The notes beneath the pieces are model-generated. The model was not told the DNA's origin and did not search any database. It saw only the letters and a list, made by a program, of their open reading frames with translations. Shown here piece by piece: positions 22,563 through 32,530 of a DNA stretch of 64,000 nucleotides (within the stretch, counting starts at the first letter, position 1; the number at the start of each line of letters is the position of its first letter). Made by a program: the position numbers and the translations under genes. The DNA is from Alkaliphilus hydrothermalis (GTDB taxonomy: Bacteria; Bacillota; Clostridia; Peptostreptococcales; Natronincolaceae), in the NCBI RefSeq assembly GCF_016908555.1, contig NZ_JAFBEE010000003.1, forward strand, positions 1-64,000. Reading direction: 5' to 3'.

Positions 22563-25523
22563 CTAGACAAAGTGTTTTAACAGAATGCTAAGATACATGT
22601 GGTCTTTCGAATAAACTATACGCTCTTTAAGAATTTTCAATATATTATTACGCATATGTTTATTTTCAGATATCTTCATAAGCAACTCATCAGAATAGCG
22701 TTTGAGCCACACTGGATCAAACTTGGAATAGTCAAAGCAATTAGGATCAATAAACATATCGTATTCATCTACTACACCTTTGTATTCATTTAGTTCTTCG
22801 TTTTTCAGCTCTCCCATAAAAAACTGTGATGCAAATTCTACCAAATAATCCCCAGTTTTAAGTACAGTTACCCCTTTTTCTTTATTGCTGTTTATTTCAG
22901 ATATTCTATCTGATACATAATCAACTACAAGCTCATCGTATTCTGCAATACTATTAATATCACCGGCATTTATGCCATCAATTACATCTTTTATATTCTT
23001 AATAGTTTTGTTTTCAAATAAATATTTCTTTGATTCCGCTGTTAGTATTCTTGATAATTTGTATACGTAATCTATTTCATTTCCTGATGATTTATTTATA
23101 TTAACAGCATATTTTGATAGTCTCTCTGAAATATATTTAGGATAATAATGATGGATCAACAAAGAAAAGTTATGTGAAAAGAGATTATTTGATGTCATTT
23201 CAGAGTAATTTGAATCTTTGCGATTTTGAGCTTCTTTTAGTAGAAAGTTTTCAATTAATTGGACGGCATCTTCAGGTAAACTATTATTTTTAGTTAATCT
23301 CTCACACCACAAATATTTTTTTCCGTTATCAAGTTCTCTAAGTGGTATCAAGTAAAGGATTGCCTTTATCAACTTTGTTATGCACTGTGGAGATAATGAT
23401 ACATACTTTGCGAAGTAAACAGCTAATTTAATTTCATTAATAAAGGAACTATAAAAGAGAATATTCATCTGTAATGAATCACCTGTGTAATGAGCCTCAA
23501 GCTTAAGAATAAGTCTTGATAAGTATTCTTCAATTTTATCTTCTTCCTTGAATACTATCCTGCTAATATCACAAGCCCTTTCAATATATTTTATGTCATC
23601 TATATTAAAGGTTTTTGAAATAATCACAAAATCAAAATAATCAATATAAAAGCCTGAACGGTTAATTACTTCCAAGAATCCAAACCTATCTGTATCTCGG
23701 GTTAAATCATACTCCGCTTTTTCAAATTGTAATATTATGGCATTCTTAACGTATTTCTTAAATTCTCCAAAAGATATGCTTAATAAATGATTATCAAATA
23801 GGAATCTTATGGTTTCATAAACTCTTAACATTATTTCATTTTCTGACGTTAAGCCAAATGTTACAGAGCCTTTGCTCATTGAATCCTTAACTTTATTTGT
23901 TAATTCGAATAATTTAACAGTATCATCATATAAAAATTTATTGTCGCTTAAGAACTCCAAGATTTTATAGTCTTCTTGAAATTCATTAGGCATACTTAAA
24001 AATAAATCATTTAAATTAAAATTCTTTAATTCACTTTCTATCTGCTCTATAAACTGTTTAGAAAATGGTTGATAATGCCTTCCATATGTCAAAATACCAA
24101 TTGTATCCAGATACCTCTTTGTTTGCTTTATTGATTGATATAAGTGATATCGATTAATTTGTGATAAAAAGTAAACCCATAGATTTTCACTCTTTATAGT
24201 GATAGAAATTATTTTTGTATATAAACTATACGCTTCTTCCAACTTTCCCATACTCGCTAAGTAAAAAGCTTTCTTGTAAAGGAATTCAACATCATCATTT
24301 TCTGAATCAATTGATTGTTCAACTTCATCGAAGTTTGCATCAAAAATAGGGTTTGTTACCTTATTAATTATGCTAATACTTTTTGATTCAGTTTTATTAG
24401 CCATTCCAAATATATTATTTTTTGAGAAAAATTCTAAAATAGCATTATATTTCTCACATGTGTTTTCATCAATCTCTTCATTAGATTTGATCTGTATGCT
24501 ATAAAACCTTTCCAGATAGCCTTCGCCAGTTGAACTATTACTTGTAATTAGTCCATCTACATTAAAGAAATAATCATTATCAAAAACATATTTCAATTCA
24601 GTTTTCCTTATACTTTTTAAAGTAAACAAAGGTTGAACCTGTTGATAAAATAACTCAATAATTTCACTATCTTCCATCCTTACAGTGTTATTTCTATAAT
24701 CAACTAAAACATCCATAACAGCATTGTAGCGTTCTAAATATTCATCACCTTCCGATTTTTTCAAAGATGCTGAATCAATTATTCTTAATCCCTTATTCTT
24801 AAAATACTTTGCATCGCTTTCTTTGATAGGTTCTTGATCAGTCCGAATGAAGAAAGGTTTATTATATCCATCTTTTTGTAATTGTTTTACCCAGTTGAGC
24901 AATAAATTTATATTGTAGTCTCCTAATCCATAACCAATAAATACTATTGTATGAGTTGCCATTATTGTCTTCATCAAATTACTTATTAAAGGATAGTTTT
25001 GGTCATAGCTCATATAATCGCTTTCCTTTAAAACCACATTATCAGCGTTAAAACCACGACTAAAATCCCCATGTACTTTTACCAAGTATCGGGATGAAGT
25101 AGCTCCAGAAACGTCCTTTTCAGCACTAATTTTTGTGTAATACTTTCCTCTTTGCCAACATGTCTTTTCTAATAGATCATCATAATTTGTCGTTATTATA
25201 TGCGCTGGATTCAAAGATAATATTTTATAATGGATTGAATTTGGTATCTTTTCTACATCAAATACTTCTCTTAATATTTCATCATACTTATTCTTTTTGT
25301 TTTCTTCCAATACATCGTAGAAAATTTGCGGTATTCGTAAGTAATCATCTGATGTTAATACTCCTTCTCGATCTTTTCCATACAGTCTTTTATAGAACAC
25401 ATCAACCAGTTCTGCCCATCTCGGATAACCAGACAAAGAAGAGAGCCCAGCTCCTACGAAAAACACTAATTTACCATGTCTTGAAGCTTTATTTATTTCA
25501 TTTATGTATTGACTTATACTCAT
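22563..25523 (-). CDS. dsr2: DSR2-type SIR2 anti-phage defence protein
   Basis: 986 residues. The N-terminal SIR2-like NAD-binding domain shows FFVGAGLSSLSGYPRW (about 21-36), NPAHIITTNYDDLLEKTCW, the catalytic His in KVHGDFSRG, and FIGYGLGDYNINLLLNWV. The long C-terminal helical region (about 290-986) matches the architecture of Bacillus DSR2, and many stretches (ATSSRYL, DQNYPLISNLMKTI, ERYNAVMD, LSQINRYHLYQS) fit it closely from memory. DSR2 is a tetrameric NADase triggered by phage tail tube protein that depletes NAD and aborts infection. No second subunit is needed. It lies beside the putative attachment scar, consistent with arrival on a mobile element. Confidence 0.9.
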   Translation of the reverse strand: MSISQYINEINKASRHGKLVFFVGAGLSSLSGYPRWAELVDVFYKRLYGKDREGVLTSDDYLRIPQIFYDVLEENKKNKYDEILREVFDVEKIPNSIHYKILSLNPAHIITTNYDDLLEKTCWQRGKYYTKISAEKDVSGATSSRYLVKVHGDFSRGFNADNVVLKESDYMSYDQNYPLISNLMKTIMATHTIVFIGYGLGDYNINLLLNWVKQLQKDGYNKPFFIRTDQEPIKESDAKYFKNKGLRIIDSASLKKSEGDEYLERYNAVMDVLVDYRNNTVRMEDSEIIELFYQQVQPLFTLKSIRKTELKYVFDNDYFFNVDGLITSNSSTGEGYLERFYSIQIKSNEEIDENTCEKYNAILEFFSKNNIFGMANKTESKSISIINKVTNPIFDANFDEVEQSIDSENDDVEFLYKKAFYLASMGKLEEAYSLYTKIISITIKSENLWVYFLSQINRYHLYQSIKQTKRYLDTIGILTYGRHYQPFSKQFIEQIESELKNFNLNDLFLSMPNEFQEDYKILEFLSDNKFLYDDTVKLFELTNKVKDSMSKGSVTFGLTSENEIMLRVYETIRFLFDNHLLSISFGEFKKYVKNAIILQFEKAEYDLTRDTDRFGFLEVINRSGFYIDYFDFVIISKTFNIDDIKYIERACDISRIVFKEEDKIEEYLSRLILKLEAHYTGDSLQMNILFYSSFINEIKLAVYFAKYVSLSPQCITKLIKAILYLIPLRELDNGKKYLWCERLTKNNSLPEDAVQLIENFLLKEAQNRKDSNYSEMTSNNLFSHNFSLLIHHYYPKYISERLSKYAVNINKSSGNEIDYVYKLSRILTAESKKYLFENKTIKNIKDVIDGINAGDINSIAEYDELVVDYVSDRISEINSNKEKGVTVLKTGDYLVEFASQFFMGELKNEELNEYKGVVDEYDMFIDPNCFDYSKFDPVWLKRYSDELLMKISENKHMRNNILKILKERIVYSKDHMYLSILLKHFV

Positions 25524-25594
25524 AAATACACCACCCTATATTAATAAAATTCAAGTTGCTCATCCAATAAAGTTTTCATGCAATTTGTCCCCAA

Positions 25595-25613
25595 CGGTGA
25601 ACCTCTTTCACCG
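25595..25613 (-). terminator. Hairpin between the hypothetical gene and dsr2
   Basis: Perfect 7-bp stem CGGTGAA / TTCACCG with a 5-nt loop, 9 bp after the upstream gene stop. There is no T run, so it may be an attenuating or processing hairpin rather than a true terminator. Confidence 0.35.
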
Positions 25614-25621
25614 AATAAAAT

Positions 25622-26308
25622 CTAATCATCCTCGTCTTCCTCCCCAGCATCGTCAATTCCAAATAACATCTGGAACTTATCGAAATTATAAGGGTATGAA
25701 TTATCACCATTGAATCTTACTGGCCTGTGGCCATTGTTATATTCAAATTCCAACTCCCATTGGGTACCACCATCGCACACGACGTATCCGAAACGCTCAG
25801 TTGAATATCGTCTGCGCCATTCACCAATGTGAATATCCGTAAGCGCGTCGATAAAAGTGTCTTTTGTGAAGGGCTCTTCGTTATACTCATCCCATAAAGA
25901 GAGTGGTTCTTCATCTTCCCATAATTTTGTATAGGCTTTCAAACCATCTGTTAGTTCTACAACATAACTGCGATAGCCACCAAAGTAGCCCCCAATACTA
26001 AAAGTAATTCTACTGATGGCATCTATATTCGCATCAAAGTCTGCAGTCTTTTGTTCTGATTTTGATAAGGTATAAGTTCCACCAGCTTCGGCAAAGGCTT
26101 GTCTGGCTCTGTCCAGGTTTTCACGAGTCCAGTGAAGTCGTGAATCTTCACTTGGATGCTCGATTTCTTTAGTGCCATATTCCGGGCTTTCCATTATATT
26201 TTTCAGGCGGCCTATTTCTTGCTTAAGTCCCCGAATCGCGGTCATTATCTGTTCTTTGGTTTTTCCTTTAAGATACTGTTCATAATAACTTTCTGGACTA
26301 ATCATCAT
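25622..26308 (-). CDS. Hypothetical protein of mobile-element early region
   Basis: 228 residues; ATG 26308 after AAGGAGG. N-terminal half is helical and charged (KGKTKEQIMTAIRGLKQEIG), the middle beta-rich (ISRITFSIGGYFGGYRSYVV), the tail acidic (GIDDAGEEDEDD). It follows the XRE gene by 15 bp and is likely co-transcribed. Higher GC and codon use than the neighbouring DSR2 gene suggest separate origin. No function assigned. Confidence 0.7.
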   Translation of the reverse strand: MMISPESYYEQYLKGKTKEQIMTAIRGLKQEIGRLKNIMESPEYGTKEIEHPSEDSRLHWTRENLDRARQAFAEAGGTYTLSKSEQKTADFDANIDAISRITFSIGGYFGGYRSYVVELTDGLKAYTKLWEDEEPLSLWDEYNEEPFTKDTFIDALTDIHIGEWRRRYSTERFGYVVCDGGTQWELEFEYNNGHRPVRFNGDNSYPYNFDKFQMLFGIDDAGEEDEDD

Positions 26309-26323
26309 GTTAGGCCACCTCCT

Positions 26324-26548
26324 TTACTCATTTCCTGTCTTTATTTCATTGCCATCAGGCAAAATGAATACCTGCTCAAACTTAATATCCAACGCATCAG
26401 CTATCGCTTTCAATTCATCCAAGGTTACAGTTTCACGTTTCAATTTTTTATAAAAGTTCTGTGGAGTCTGACCAATACGTCTGGCAAGTTCCGCCACACT
26501 TATATTCATTTGTTCACACAGTTGTTTGATCATATCTGCCGTAGTCAT
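26324..26548 (-). CDS. XRE-family regulator
   Basis: 74 residues, one helix-turn-helix (ISVAELARRIGQTPQNFYKK). ATG 26548 follows GGAGGTG. A perfect inverted repeat AACCATTTGGTT lies within its promoter spacer, indicating autorepression. It is first in a two-gene unit with the hypothetical protein at 25622. Confidence 0.9.
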   Translation of the reverse strand: MTTADMIKQLCEQMNISVAELARRIGQTPQNFYKKLKRETVTLDELKAIADALDIKFEQVFILPDGNEIKTGNE

Positions 26549-26576
26549 ACAGCACCTCCATATTCTACTATACTAT

Positions 26577-26605
26577 ATTATAAACCATTTGGTTGATATG
26601 CACAA
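26577..26605 (-). promoter_or_regulatory. Promoter with operator for the XRE gene
   Basis: Minus-strand -35 TTGTGC (26600-26605), 17-bp spacer, -10 TATAAT (26577-26582). The spacer holds AACCATTTGGTT (26583-26594), a 5-2-5 inverted repeat directly against the -10. Confidence 0.65.
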
Positions 26606-26647
26606 TAAATTTACCAATATTCTTATAATTTCATAACCAGAATAAAA

Positions 26648-26674
26648 CCCACAACTCTACCCTAGAGTCATGGG
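26648..26674 (-). terminator. Terminator after the recombinase remnant
   Basis: Minus-strand stem CCCATGACTCTA / TAGAGTTGTGGG (two mismatches inside), followed by TTTTATT. Confidence 0.7.
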
Positions 26675-26690
26675 CTATTTCAATCCGTTT

Positions 26691-27260
26691 TCATACTTCA
26701 ATTTCAATGCCAGATTTAAATCTTACCACAAAGTGGTCTTCGTACACGGTGACGTTTTGTATGAGCTTCCTTACAAGCGTATCGTCGTATAGTAGAGTGC
26801 GATATTTATTCTTGCGGATAATTTCTATCAGTTCGTTGACCGCTCATTCTCACCACTTAAGGATGCATCTTCCACAAGAAGGCTCTGTCGCTCCTCACTG
26901 AGCTTGTCAATCTCATCGGCTAAGAATTCGTAATCCTTTCCCTTGTTGGCGAGGTTGATTACTTCTTTCTGCTTATCTTCAAGCAAGGTGTTTATCTCTG
27001 AAATTTTGTACTCTGTGGTGTCGCCAATTACTGCATGGTTGTTTTCTTCCAAGGTTCTTATCATGTTGTCCCCACCTGCAAGGAGCTTGTTTATTGCCGT
27101 CATAACCGCATCATATAAATCACCTTCTTTTACAGTTCGGTTCCTGCAGACTTCGGGACCTTGCTCGATTCTTGTGACACATCGCCAAACAAACTCTTTT
27201 CTACCGTGAACATTCCAATAGACCCGTCTGTAAATATCCCCGCATTCCCCGCAAAAGGTT
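26691..27260 (-). pseudogene. Serine recombinase C-terminal fragment, fused and frameshifted
   Basis: From about 27260 the frame reads TFCGECGDIYRRVYWNVHGR, then WRCVTR...VCRNRTVKEGDLYDAV, the zinc-ribbon and C-terminal coiled coil of large serine recombinases. A shift near 26840-26850 leads to a stop; the next frame carries on as NELIEIIRKNKYRTLLYDDT then LVRKLIQNVTVYEDHFVVRF and ends at 26691. Its 5' part is absent: the open frame enters from a primase-like gene. A deletion joined the two. Confidence 0.75.
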
Positions 27261-28509
27261 CTTAAGGGCAGCATTATCCGAGTCATTCCAACCGCCTTCA
27301 TTTGATCCCAAGGCAGACCATTTCTGGCATCGATTCCATCACGGTGCTTATTAAAAGCAATGGATTCAAGCTCCTTATCATTACGGATGATAAGGACAAT
27401 ATTATCGAGGGTATCCTTAATCTTGCCCTGTTTATCAAGTTCAAGAGCTGTCTGCCATGTATCATCCGTAAAATCATCCGTTGCCTGCTCCATACGCTCT
27501 TTAGCAAATTGCCCCTTCACTTCATCATCTTTAATGGCAAATTCACACATATTGATAAAAGATGGCAATTTACTTGGTGGAGTATTCTCTGATGCTCTAT
27601 CATCCAAATTGCCAAACTTATGAATACGAACAAGGTCAAATGCATTCAGCAACCTCCCACTTGCTGGATCTGTTGCATGATGGGAGTATGCAAATTTATC
27701 ATCATAGAGTATGACCCCAGCACTTGAATCGGCTGGTATATAATCATACCGACCTACCATTGCTGAAGGCTCATAGACATTTACCAAAATTTGTCAATTG
27801 CATCACTTACAGAGTAAGTACGGCAAAAAGTGCCAATCACACCTTCCTTAGAAAGTGGATCAGCTTGTTCTGTTAATGAACGTTCTATCACCTCAGATTG
27901 CCTGGAAGATACCGGCCAAGTACTTGTGTCTCGCCAGTCATCGTATTTATTTAGAAACTCATCCGGATCAAGGAGGGAGACATCTTTTTCTTCATATACA
28001 AATACACCGTTTCTTGAAGTAGATGGCCAATACATCAATCTTTCCGGCTCATAGGTCGTGTCATCAAAAAGGTCAATGCCGATTTCCTTTGCTACCATAC
28101 GGCTGACCGCAGCATATTCTTCTTCTCCCACATCACGAGAAAGAGGAATAATTAGTCTAAGCCTTGGATTTTCTGGAGTATGCTTATGGGTAGAATAGAT
28201 GCAGCACTGGTAAGGGAAGAAGGTACAGATTTCTTCCCAAATACCACTTGTTCCATAATCCATATCAAGAGTCAGCATGGACCGCGACAGCACATTTCCT
28301 TTTTTACGTCTGCCATCTTTTAAGTGGCCACCAACAAAGCCGCCCACATCCTTGATGGAATCTTGCCCGCCTTTTCTCATTTTCCGGTATTCTTCAACAG
28401 TTTCAGTAGTACGCTGTGTGGTCTTAACACGGGAACAGAAATCTCCCCAGCTAATATCGCTGTTTTTCCATTTTTTATCCATTCGGCCATTGCAGTATGT
28501 TATCTTCAT
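27261..28509 (-). pseudogene. Phage/ICE primase (VapE/VirE-like) N-terminal part, frameshifted and truncated
   Basis: Starts at ATG 28509. The first 242 codons form a primase-like domain (LTLDMDYG with paired Asp; NPRLRLIIPLSRDVGEEEYA; YEPERLMYWPSTSRNG). One T is missing in TTTT at 27786-27789, after which the next frame continues VNVYEPSAMVGRYDYIPADS...NKHRDGIDARNGLPWDQM. A second shift precedes GWNDSDNAALK, where the homology stops at the recombinase junction (about 27261). The helicase half is gone. Replication protein of a dead phage-like element. Confidence 0.75.
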
Positions 28510-28929
28510 AAAGCCTCTACCTCCTCAAAATCCTTATTGAAATATCTGACCGGTTGTCTACGTTTCTTTGCCTTTTCAATTTCAATACTCATGCCTTTTG
28601 AGATAACATCACCGAGTACCCATATTTCTTGACATTTGCCCATAAGGATGATGTCCATGAAAATAGCAAGATTACGTTCCTTCTCATTACTATCATCCAT
28701 GAATGGGAATAGAAGGTGTGGGGTCAGTGGGATACATCCACGATTGAAAGTGAACTCTGTAAACTGAGTGGCTTTTAATACATTTTCCTTAACAGCCCCA
28801 CGAAAAGGAGCACATATATAAACCAAAGGACGGAAGGCAGGTTTTGACGCTGCCTTTTCCTTTTTTACAATATTAGTTAGTGCTTCATGGGGAGTAGGGT
28901 CATAGTATCCTTCAGCATTGAATTTATTT

Positions 28930-30573
28930 AGGGCTTACTGAACAGAAAGCAATAAGCTCTTCTCCATTTGCTCTCCAAATATTCTTTGATTTTCATAGGA
29001 AATATATCCTAATATGAGATTCAAACAATATTTTAGAGCGCAAGAAAGCTTAGCAAGCTTGTCTAAGTTCATTACGAGAAATTGTAAAGCTATTGTGGCC
29101 TCACTTGTATCGCTACGCTTTGACATAAAACGATTTAAGCCGTATCTACGTTTAGCTACGCCATAACTAGCTTCGACTTCATTGCGTTTTGATGAGTCTG
29201 ATTGAGCTATCTTTTTTTCATTGATTGAGATGTTTTTGGAAGCTCTACCTAGCTTTGGACCAGATACACGGATACCAAGATTCTTTAAATATCTAAGTTA
29301 TCTCTATTTCTGAAAATTGCATCAACTATGACAGCTTCCGGATAGTAACCAAACTCTTCTGCATAAGCTTCTACTGCTGCTTGTAGATAAATGCCCTCAT
29401 TGAAATTATCCCAACTCATTTTAAAAATGACGCTGTATCCGTTGATAACACCTGTCAACAGCTTGCAACCAAATTCTACTGCAGAACCTGCTTTGCCGCG
29501 AACTATTGGTCTTACATGGGGTTGGGATATACTAACAATTCGATTTTCTACACTTTTGATACCTTCATCGAACATCTTCTGCTGTTGGATATATAGTTCT
29601 CTGATTGTTGAAAGTTCTGTGATTTCTCTAGATGAAAGTAAGTTCAAGCGCTCAGGGCTTTCATGTAAGTAAGCATCAATAAATTCGAGGTCTTTCTTGA
29701 CATACTTCAACTGCTTCCTCAATGCTTGCTTCAATTTATTTTTTGGTTTTCTACGTAACTTCTCTACTGATAAGAAATCCTTTCTTGCTACTTTTTTATT
29801 TGTAAGTGGTTTTCTCAACGTTCCTATATCTGGCACATGCAACTTATCGATCATTACTTCAAGTTTTTCTCTTGCTTTGTTCAACAAAGATAAATCTGTA
29901 GGATACTTGATATCACTTGGGGCAAAGGTTGCATCCAAAATAAGAGTACCTTGTCTAGGTTTATCTTCTGGAGCTTCATCTGTATTGTTTGATTCTATTG
30001 GTGGTTCATCTCCATCATTGTCATCGTCGGAATCTTGCTCCCGTTTTGCAGCTTCATATGCAATTCGATTATTTTCTTCTATCAGGATTACTGGACCTAG
30101 TCGTTTTCTAAAATGTGTAATCAATGAAGCATCAACAGGTTTCTTTCCCTCTTTTAAATCGACATCTATAAAGTATTGCAAATACTTATTTTCTGATATT
30201 TGTAGTACGGTTTCTTCATCTGAAATATTTAACTTTGTTTTAATGATCAAAGTCCCCAAGGCTACACGAACTGTAAAAGCCTCTTGACCTAAGACATTAC
30301 TTTTAAAGCAGTCGATATGTTTTTCTTCAAACTCCCACCAAGGAATTAAATCAGCTAATTTTACCCATCTGTTTTCAGGATCTAGTCGAAATGAGACTCT
30401 TTGAAATATTTCGACCTCACCAAATCTCAATTGACCTACTGAATTCTTATACATAGCTCCTCCAAAGTGTACGGTTTTTTACTGTTTTCAGCACTTTCCT
30501 ATACACTTATTATACTACAAAATGACCTATAATTCAGTATTTTCAATACTTTTAATTGTATTAAGTAAGCCCT
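28930..30573 (-). mobile_element. IS1182/IS5-like insertion sequence with 4-bp target duplication
   Basis: 1644 bp bounded by the inverted repeats AGGGCTTACT (28930-28939) and AGTAAGCCCT (30564-30573), with ATTT directly repeated on both outer sides (28926-28929 and 30574-30577). It carries one transposase gene, disrupted by a frameshift, so it cannot move by itself. Confidence 0.8.
28935..30454 (-). pseudogene. IS1182-like DDE transposase, frameshifted
   Basis: ATG 30454 follows GGAGGAG. The frame runs 389 codons (GQLRFGEVEIFQRV; RWVKLADLIPWWEFEEK; first Asp LILDATFAP; second Asp VIVDAIFRNRDN), then needs one additional base near 29292-29300 to continue LKNLGIRVSGPKLGRASKN, with the catalytic Glu in KRNEVEASYGVAKRRYGLN. 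It ends at TAA within the left inverted repeat. DDE residues are all present but split between two frames. Confidence 0.8.
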
Positions 30574-30793
30574 ATTTATGTTCATCACAGCTACCTCCGG
30601 CTCTAATCTTTTTACTACATTCGCTACAACATATTGCAGTACCAAATAAATCACTTTCACCATCACCTAGGATGTCTGCAATATCCACCATTACTTCAAC
30701 ACCACACATTGGGCAATGGCAAAATACATTCTCATCTGTTGTTTCAATGGATATCCCCATGGAATCATTCACTCTTTCTTTCACATAAAACAT
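30572..30793 (-). CDS. Small zinc-ribbon-like protein
   Basis: 73 residues with two paired-cysteine knuckles: FCHCPMCGVE and ICCSECSKK, 25 residues apart, likely binding Zn. The ATG at 30793 follows GGAGG. The stop codon TAG is now supplied by the IS end; the original stop would have been TAA one codon position later at the same place, so the protein is unchanged. Part of the phage-like early module; function unknown. Confidence 0.65.
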   Translation of the reverse strand: MFYVKERVNDSMGISIETTDENVFCHCPMCGVEVMVDIADILGDGESDLFGTAICCSECSKKIRAGGSCDEHK

Positions 30794-30807
30794 AGTTGTA
30801 GCCCTCC

Positions 30808-31470
30808 TTAATTATTTTCTATTTTGGTTTTGTACCATTCCAAGTAACGCTTGCGCTGCCCATAATCTGGAACAGCTACTAACAAACCAACATCTACTTT
30901 TTGCAATGTGTCTAGCATCGTAATCTGCTCATTAGATAAGTAAGGTCGAATGCTTTTTCCTTTTTCAATTCCATTTGCTAATCTAAACTGCTTTGCCGTC
31001 ATTCCAATAACGATGCGATTTAACATATCGCATTCATTACTGAAGTGATATGGCTTTGGTTTTTCATGAAGTAACCTAATGTTGTCTGTCAGTAAAGGGA
31101 ACTCCTTACGAGCCGAAACAAGAGTTTTAATGAACTGCTCCATTTCATAAAAGCGTTTGATGTATAACTCTTTGAACTTCATTGCTTTCTGCCCTGTATA
31201 TCCCATAACTAACATAGTGAATCCATCACGAGTCATGGCATAAGCCTTTTGCTTTCTGTTCCAACCATCCGTGTATGAGGTCGGCTCAAAATTGAGCTGA
31301 GCAAATTCTGTGCTTAACCCAGATTTGGGGTCAGTGATTTTAGCAATGTCACGCAGAACATTTTTATGTTCCTTCTCAAAGAACTCTGCTACAAACAAAC
31401 TATCCACTCTTGCCATATCTTTGGTGTCGGCAAACACACCATATTGGTCTTTAGGTATTAATTCTCTCAT
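30808..31470 (-). CDS. Rha-family phage regulatory protein
   Basis: 220 residues; ATG 31470 after AAGGAGG. N-terminal pRha domain: VDSLFVAEFFEKEHKNVLRD, then YAMTRDGFTMLVMGYTGQKA and FKELYIKRFYEME. Rha proteins in lambdoid and Gram-positive phages influence phage development. The C-terminal 100 residues are less conserved (ANGIEKGKSIRPYLSNEQ). It sits between the sigma-like protein and the zinc-ribbon gene, as in phage early operons. Confidence 0.88.
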   Translation of the reverse strand: MRELIPKDQYGVFADTKDMARVDSLFVAEFFEKEHKNVLRDIAKITDPKSGLSTEFAQLNFEPTSYTDGWNRKQKAYAMTRDGFTMLVMGYTGQKAMKFKELYIKRFYEMEQFIKTLVSARKEFPLLTDNIRLLHEKPKPYHFSNECDMLNRIVIGMTAKQFRLANGIEKGKSIRPYLSNEQITMLDTLQKVDVGLLVAVPDYGQRKRYLEWYKTKIENN

Positions 31471-31534
31471 CAGAATTACCTCCTTAAATTTTTATGGAGG
31501 TCTTGACCTCCTACCTGGTAGCCTTGGGAGAAGG

Positions 31535-32083
31535 TCAAATCTGACGGTTTTTATATTCTTGTTCCAATTTTTTTGTTGCTCGTTTTAACTTCTGAGTAAT
31601 GTTGTTTTCATCAGCACCTATGGAGCTGGCATATTCGCGGATTGACATACCGTCTATGCGAACTGCGATAAACATATCCGCCCAATCTTCTTTTTTACCG
31701 AGTACCTTGCGTATCCATTTACAAACATCCTCGTGCTCGTATTGGTTAGAACGCTCTATTTCTTGAGAGTTATCTGCAAATGTATCCATAACATCTGTTT
31801 CATCTTCAGCCTGATCATCTTTACGATATGGAATCTTCGGATTGCCAAGATGCCTATGATAGCGGCGCCAGTGGTTGTATTCTTTGGAATTCATTAGGTC
31901 TAACATTTCCTGTAAAGTCTTACAACGCTGTACTTCTGCTTTCTTTTCGGGCTTTGCCTCTGCAAGACGCTGCTCGTAATCAATGTCCAGCATAACGCTG
32001 TAATCTCCATCTGGAATTTCAATTGTGGTGTAGTTCTTGTGACCATTTTTGATGTTGTCTTCATATAAAACTCGAATCTTCAT
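31535..32083 (-). CDS. Sigma-factor-like phage/ICE regulator
   Basis: 182 residues from ATG 32083 (GGAAAGG). C-terminal region resembles sigma-70 region 4 helix-turn-helix (WADMFIAVRIDGMSIREYAS then SIGADENNITQKLKRATKKL). The N-terminal half is not sigma-like. Proteins of this kind open the early regions of Clostridial phages and conjugative elements and may direct transcription of the module. A longer frame to 32179 lacks a ribosome site. Confidence 0.7.
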   Translation of the reverse strand: MKIRVLYEDNIKNGHKNYTTIEIPDGDYSVMLDIDYEQRLAEAKPEKKAEVQRCKTLQEMLDLMNSKEYNHWRRYHRHLGNPKIPYRKDDQAEDETDVMDTFADNSQEIERSNQYEHEDVCKWIRKVLGKKEDWADMFIAVRIDGMSIREYASSIGADENNITQKLKRATKKLEQEYKNRQI

Positions 32084-32386
32084 AAAGTATTCCTTTCCGT
32101 CCTGGCATTGGGCGGCGGAATACAAAAAGAGCCTGTGATGAAGATGACCACAGACTCCGCTTGTCCTAAAAAAGGGCACACGAAATTACGGTGGGTGCAT
32201 CTTCATTCCAAACACAGTCTTTATCACTGTGTTCTGAACTCTTATGCATCCCGCCGTCCGTATGCGCACTAGGACTTTGAGATTTATTTTGGTTGAGCGA
32301 TAAATGCTCTTTACTGATTACTACCTTTGAGGAAGATAGGCAGGCTGATTATTCAAATCTGTCTCTGCCTATCGACTAAATAAAAA

Positions 32387-32530
32387 CTACTTCTTCTTGC
32401 TAGGTCTAGTTTGACTTAAAGCACTGCCAGCAACTGATTTAGAATTTTTGCTGTAACGTCCGTCGTTGAGAATTTTACTTGCCTTTGAAGCAACTCTCTT
32501 GGATGTTTGGCGTGTATTACGTTTTGCCAT
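32387..32530 (-). CDS. 47-residue basic protein
   Basis: Short but convincing: ATG 32530 follows GGAGGG by 8 bp. The product begins MAKRNTRQTSKRVASKASKI and ends SVAGSALSQTRPSKKK, a Lys/Ser-rich protein whose SVAGSALSQ core is familiar from mobile elements of Firmicutes. Possibly nucleic-acid binding. It is the first gene of the minus-strand early module. Confidence 0.7.
   Translation of the reverse strand: MAKRNTRQTSKRVASKASKILNDGRYSKNSKSVAGSALSQTRPSKKK

Larger units (their letters stand above)
28506..30585 (-). pseudogene. DUF4406-family gene interrupted by an IS element
   Basis: The 3' part (28506-28929) encodes NKFNAEGYYDPTPHEALTNI, then PLVYICAPFRGAVKENVLKA, ... LGDVISKGMSIEIEKA, a DUF4406 nucleoside-2-deoxyribosyltransferase-like protein common in phages. 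The first four codons (ATG AAC ATA AAT, from 30585) lie on the other side of the IS at 28930-30573. Removing the IS and one ATTT duplicate restores MNINKFNAEG in frame. The 3' end overlaps the primase gene start by 4 bp. Expression is presumably lost. Confidence 0.75.

Noticed and set aside
22363..22566. 67-codon plus-strand open frame beside dsr2
   Set aside because: It lies over minus-strand rlmD/rumA-like sequence; better explained as shadow of the scar.
29285..29300. Programmed frameshift in the IS1182-like transposase
   Set aside because: No clear slippery heptamer at the junction; other genes nearby are also frameshifted, so decay is more likely.
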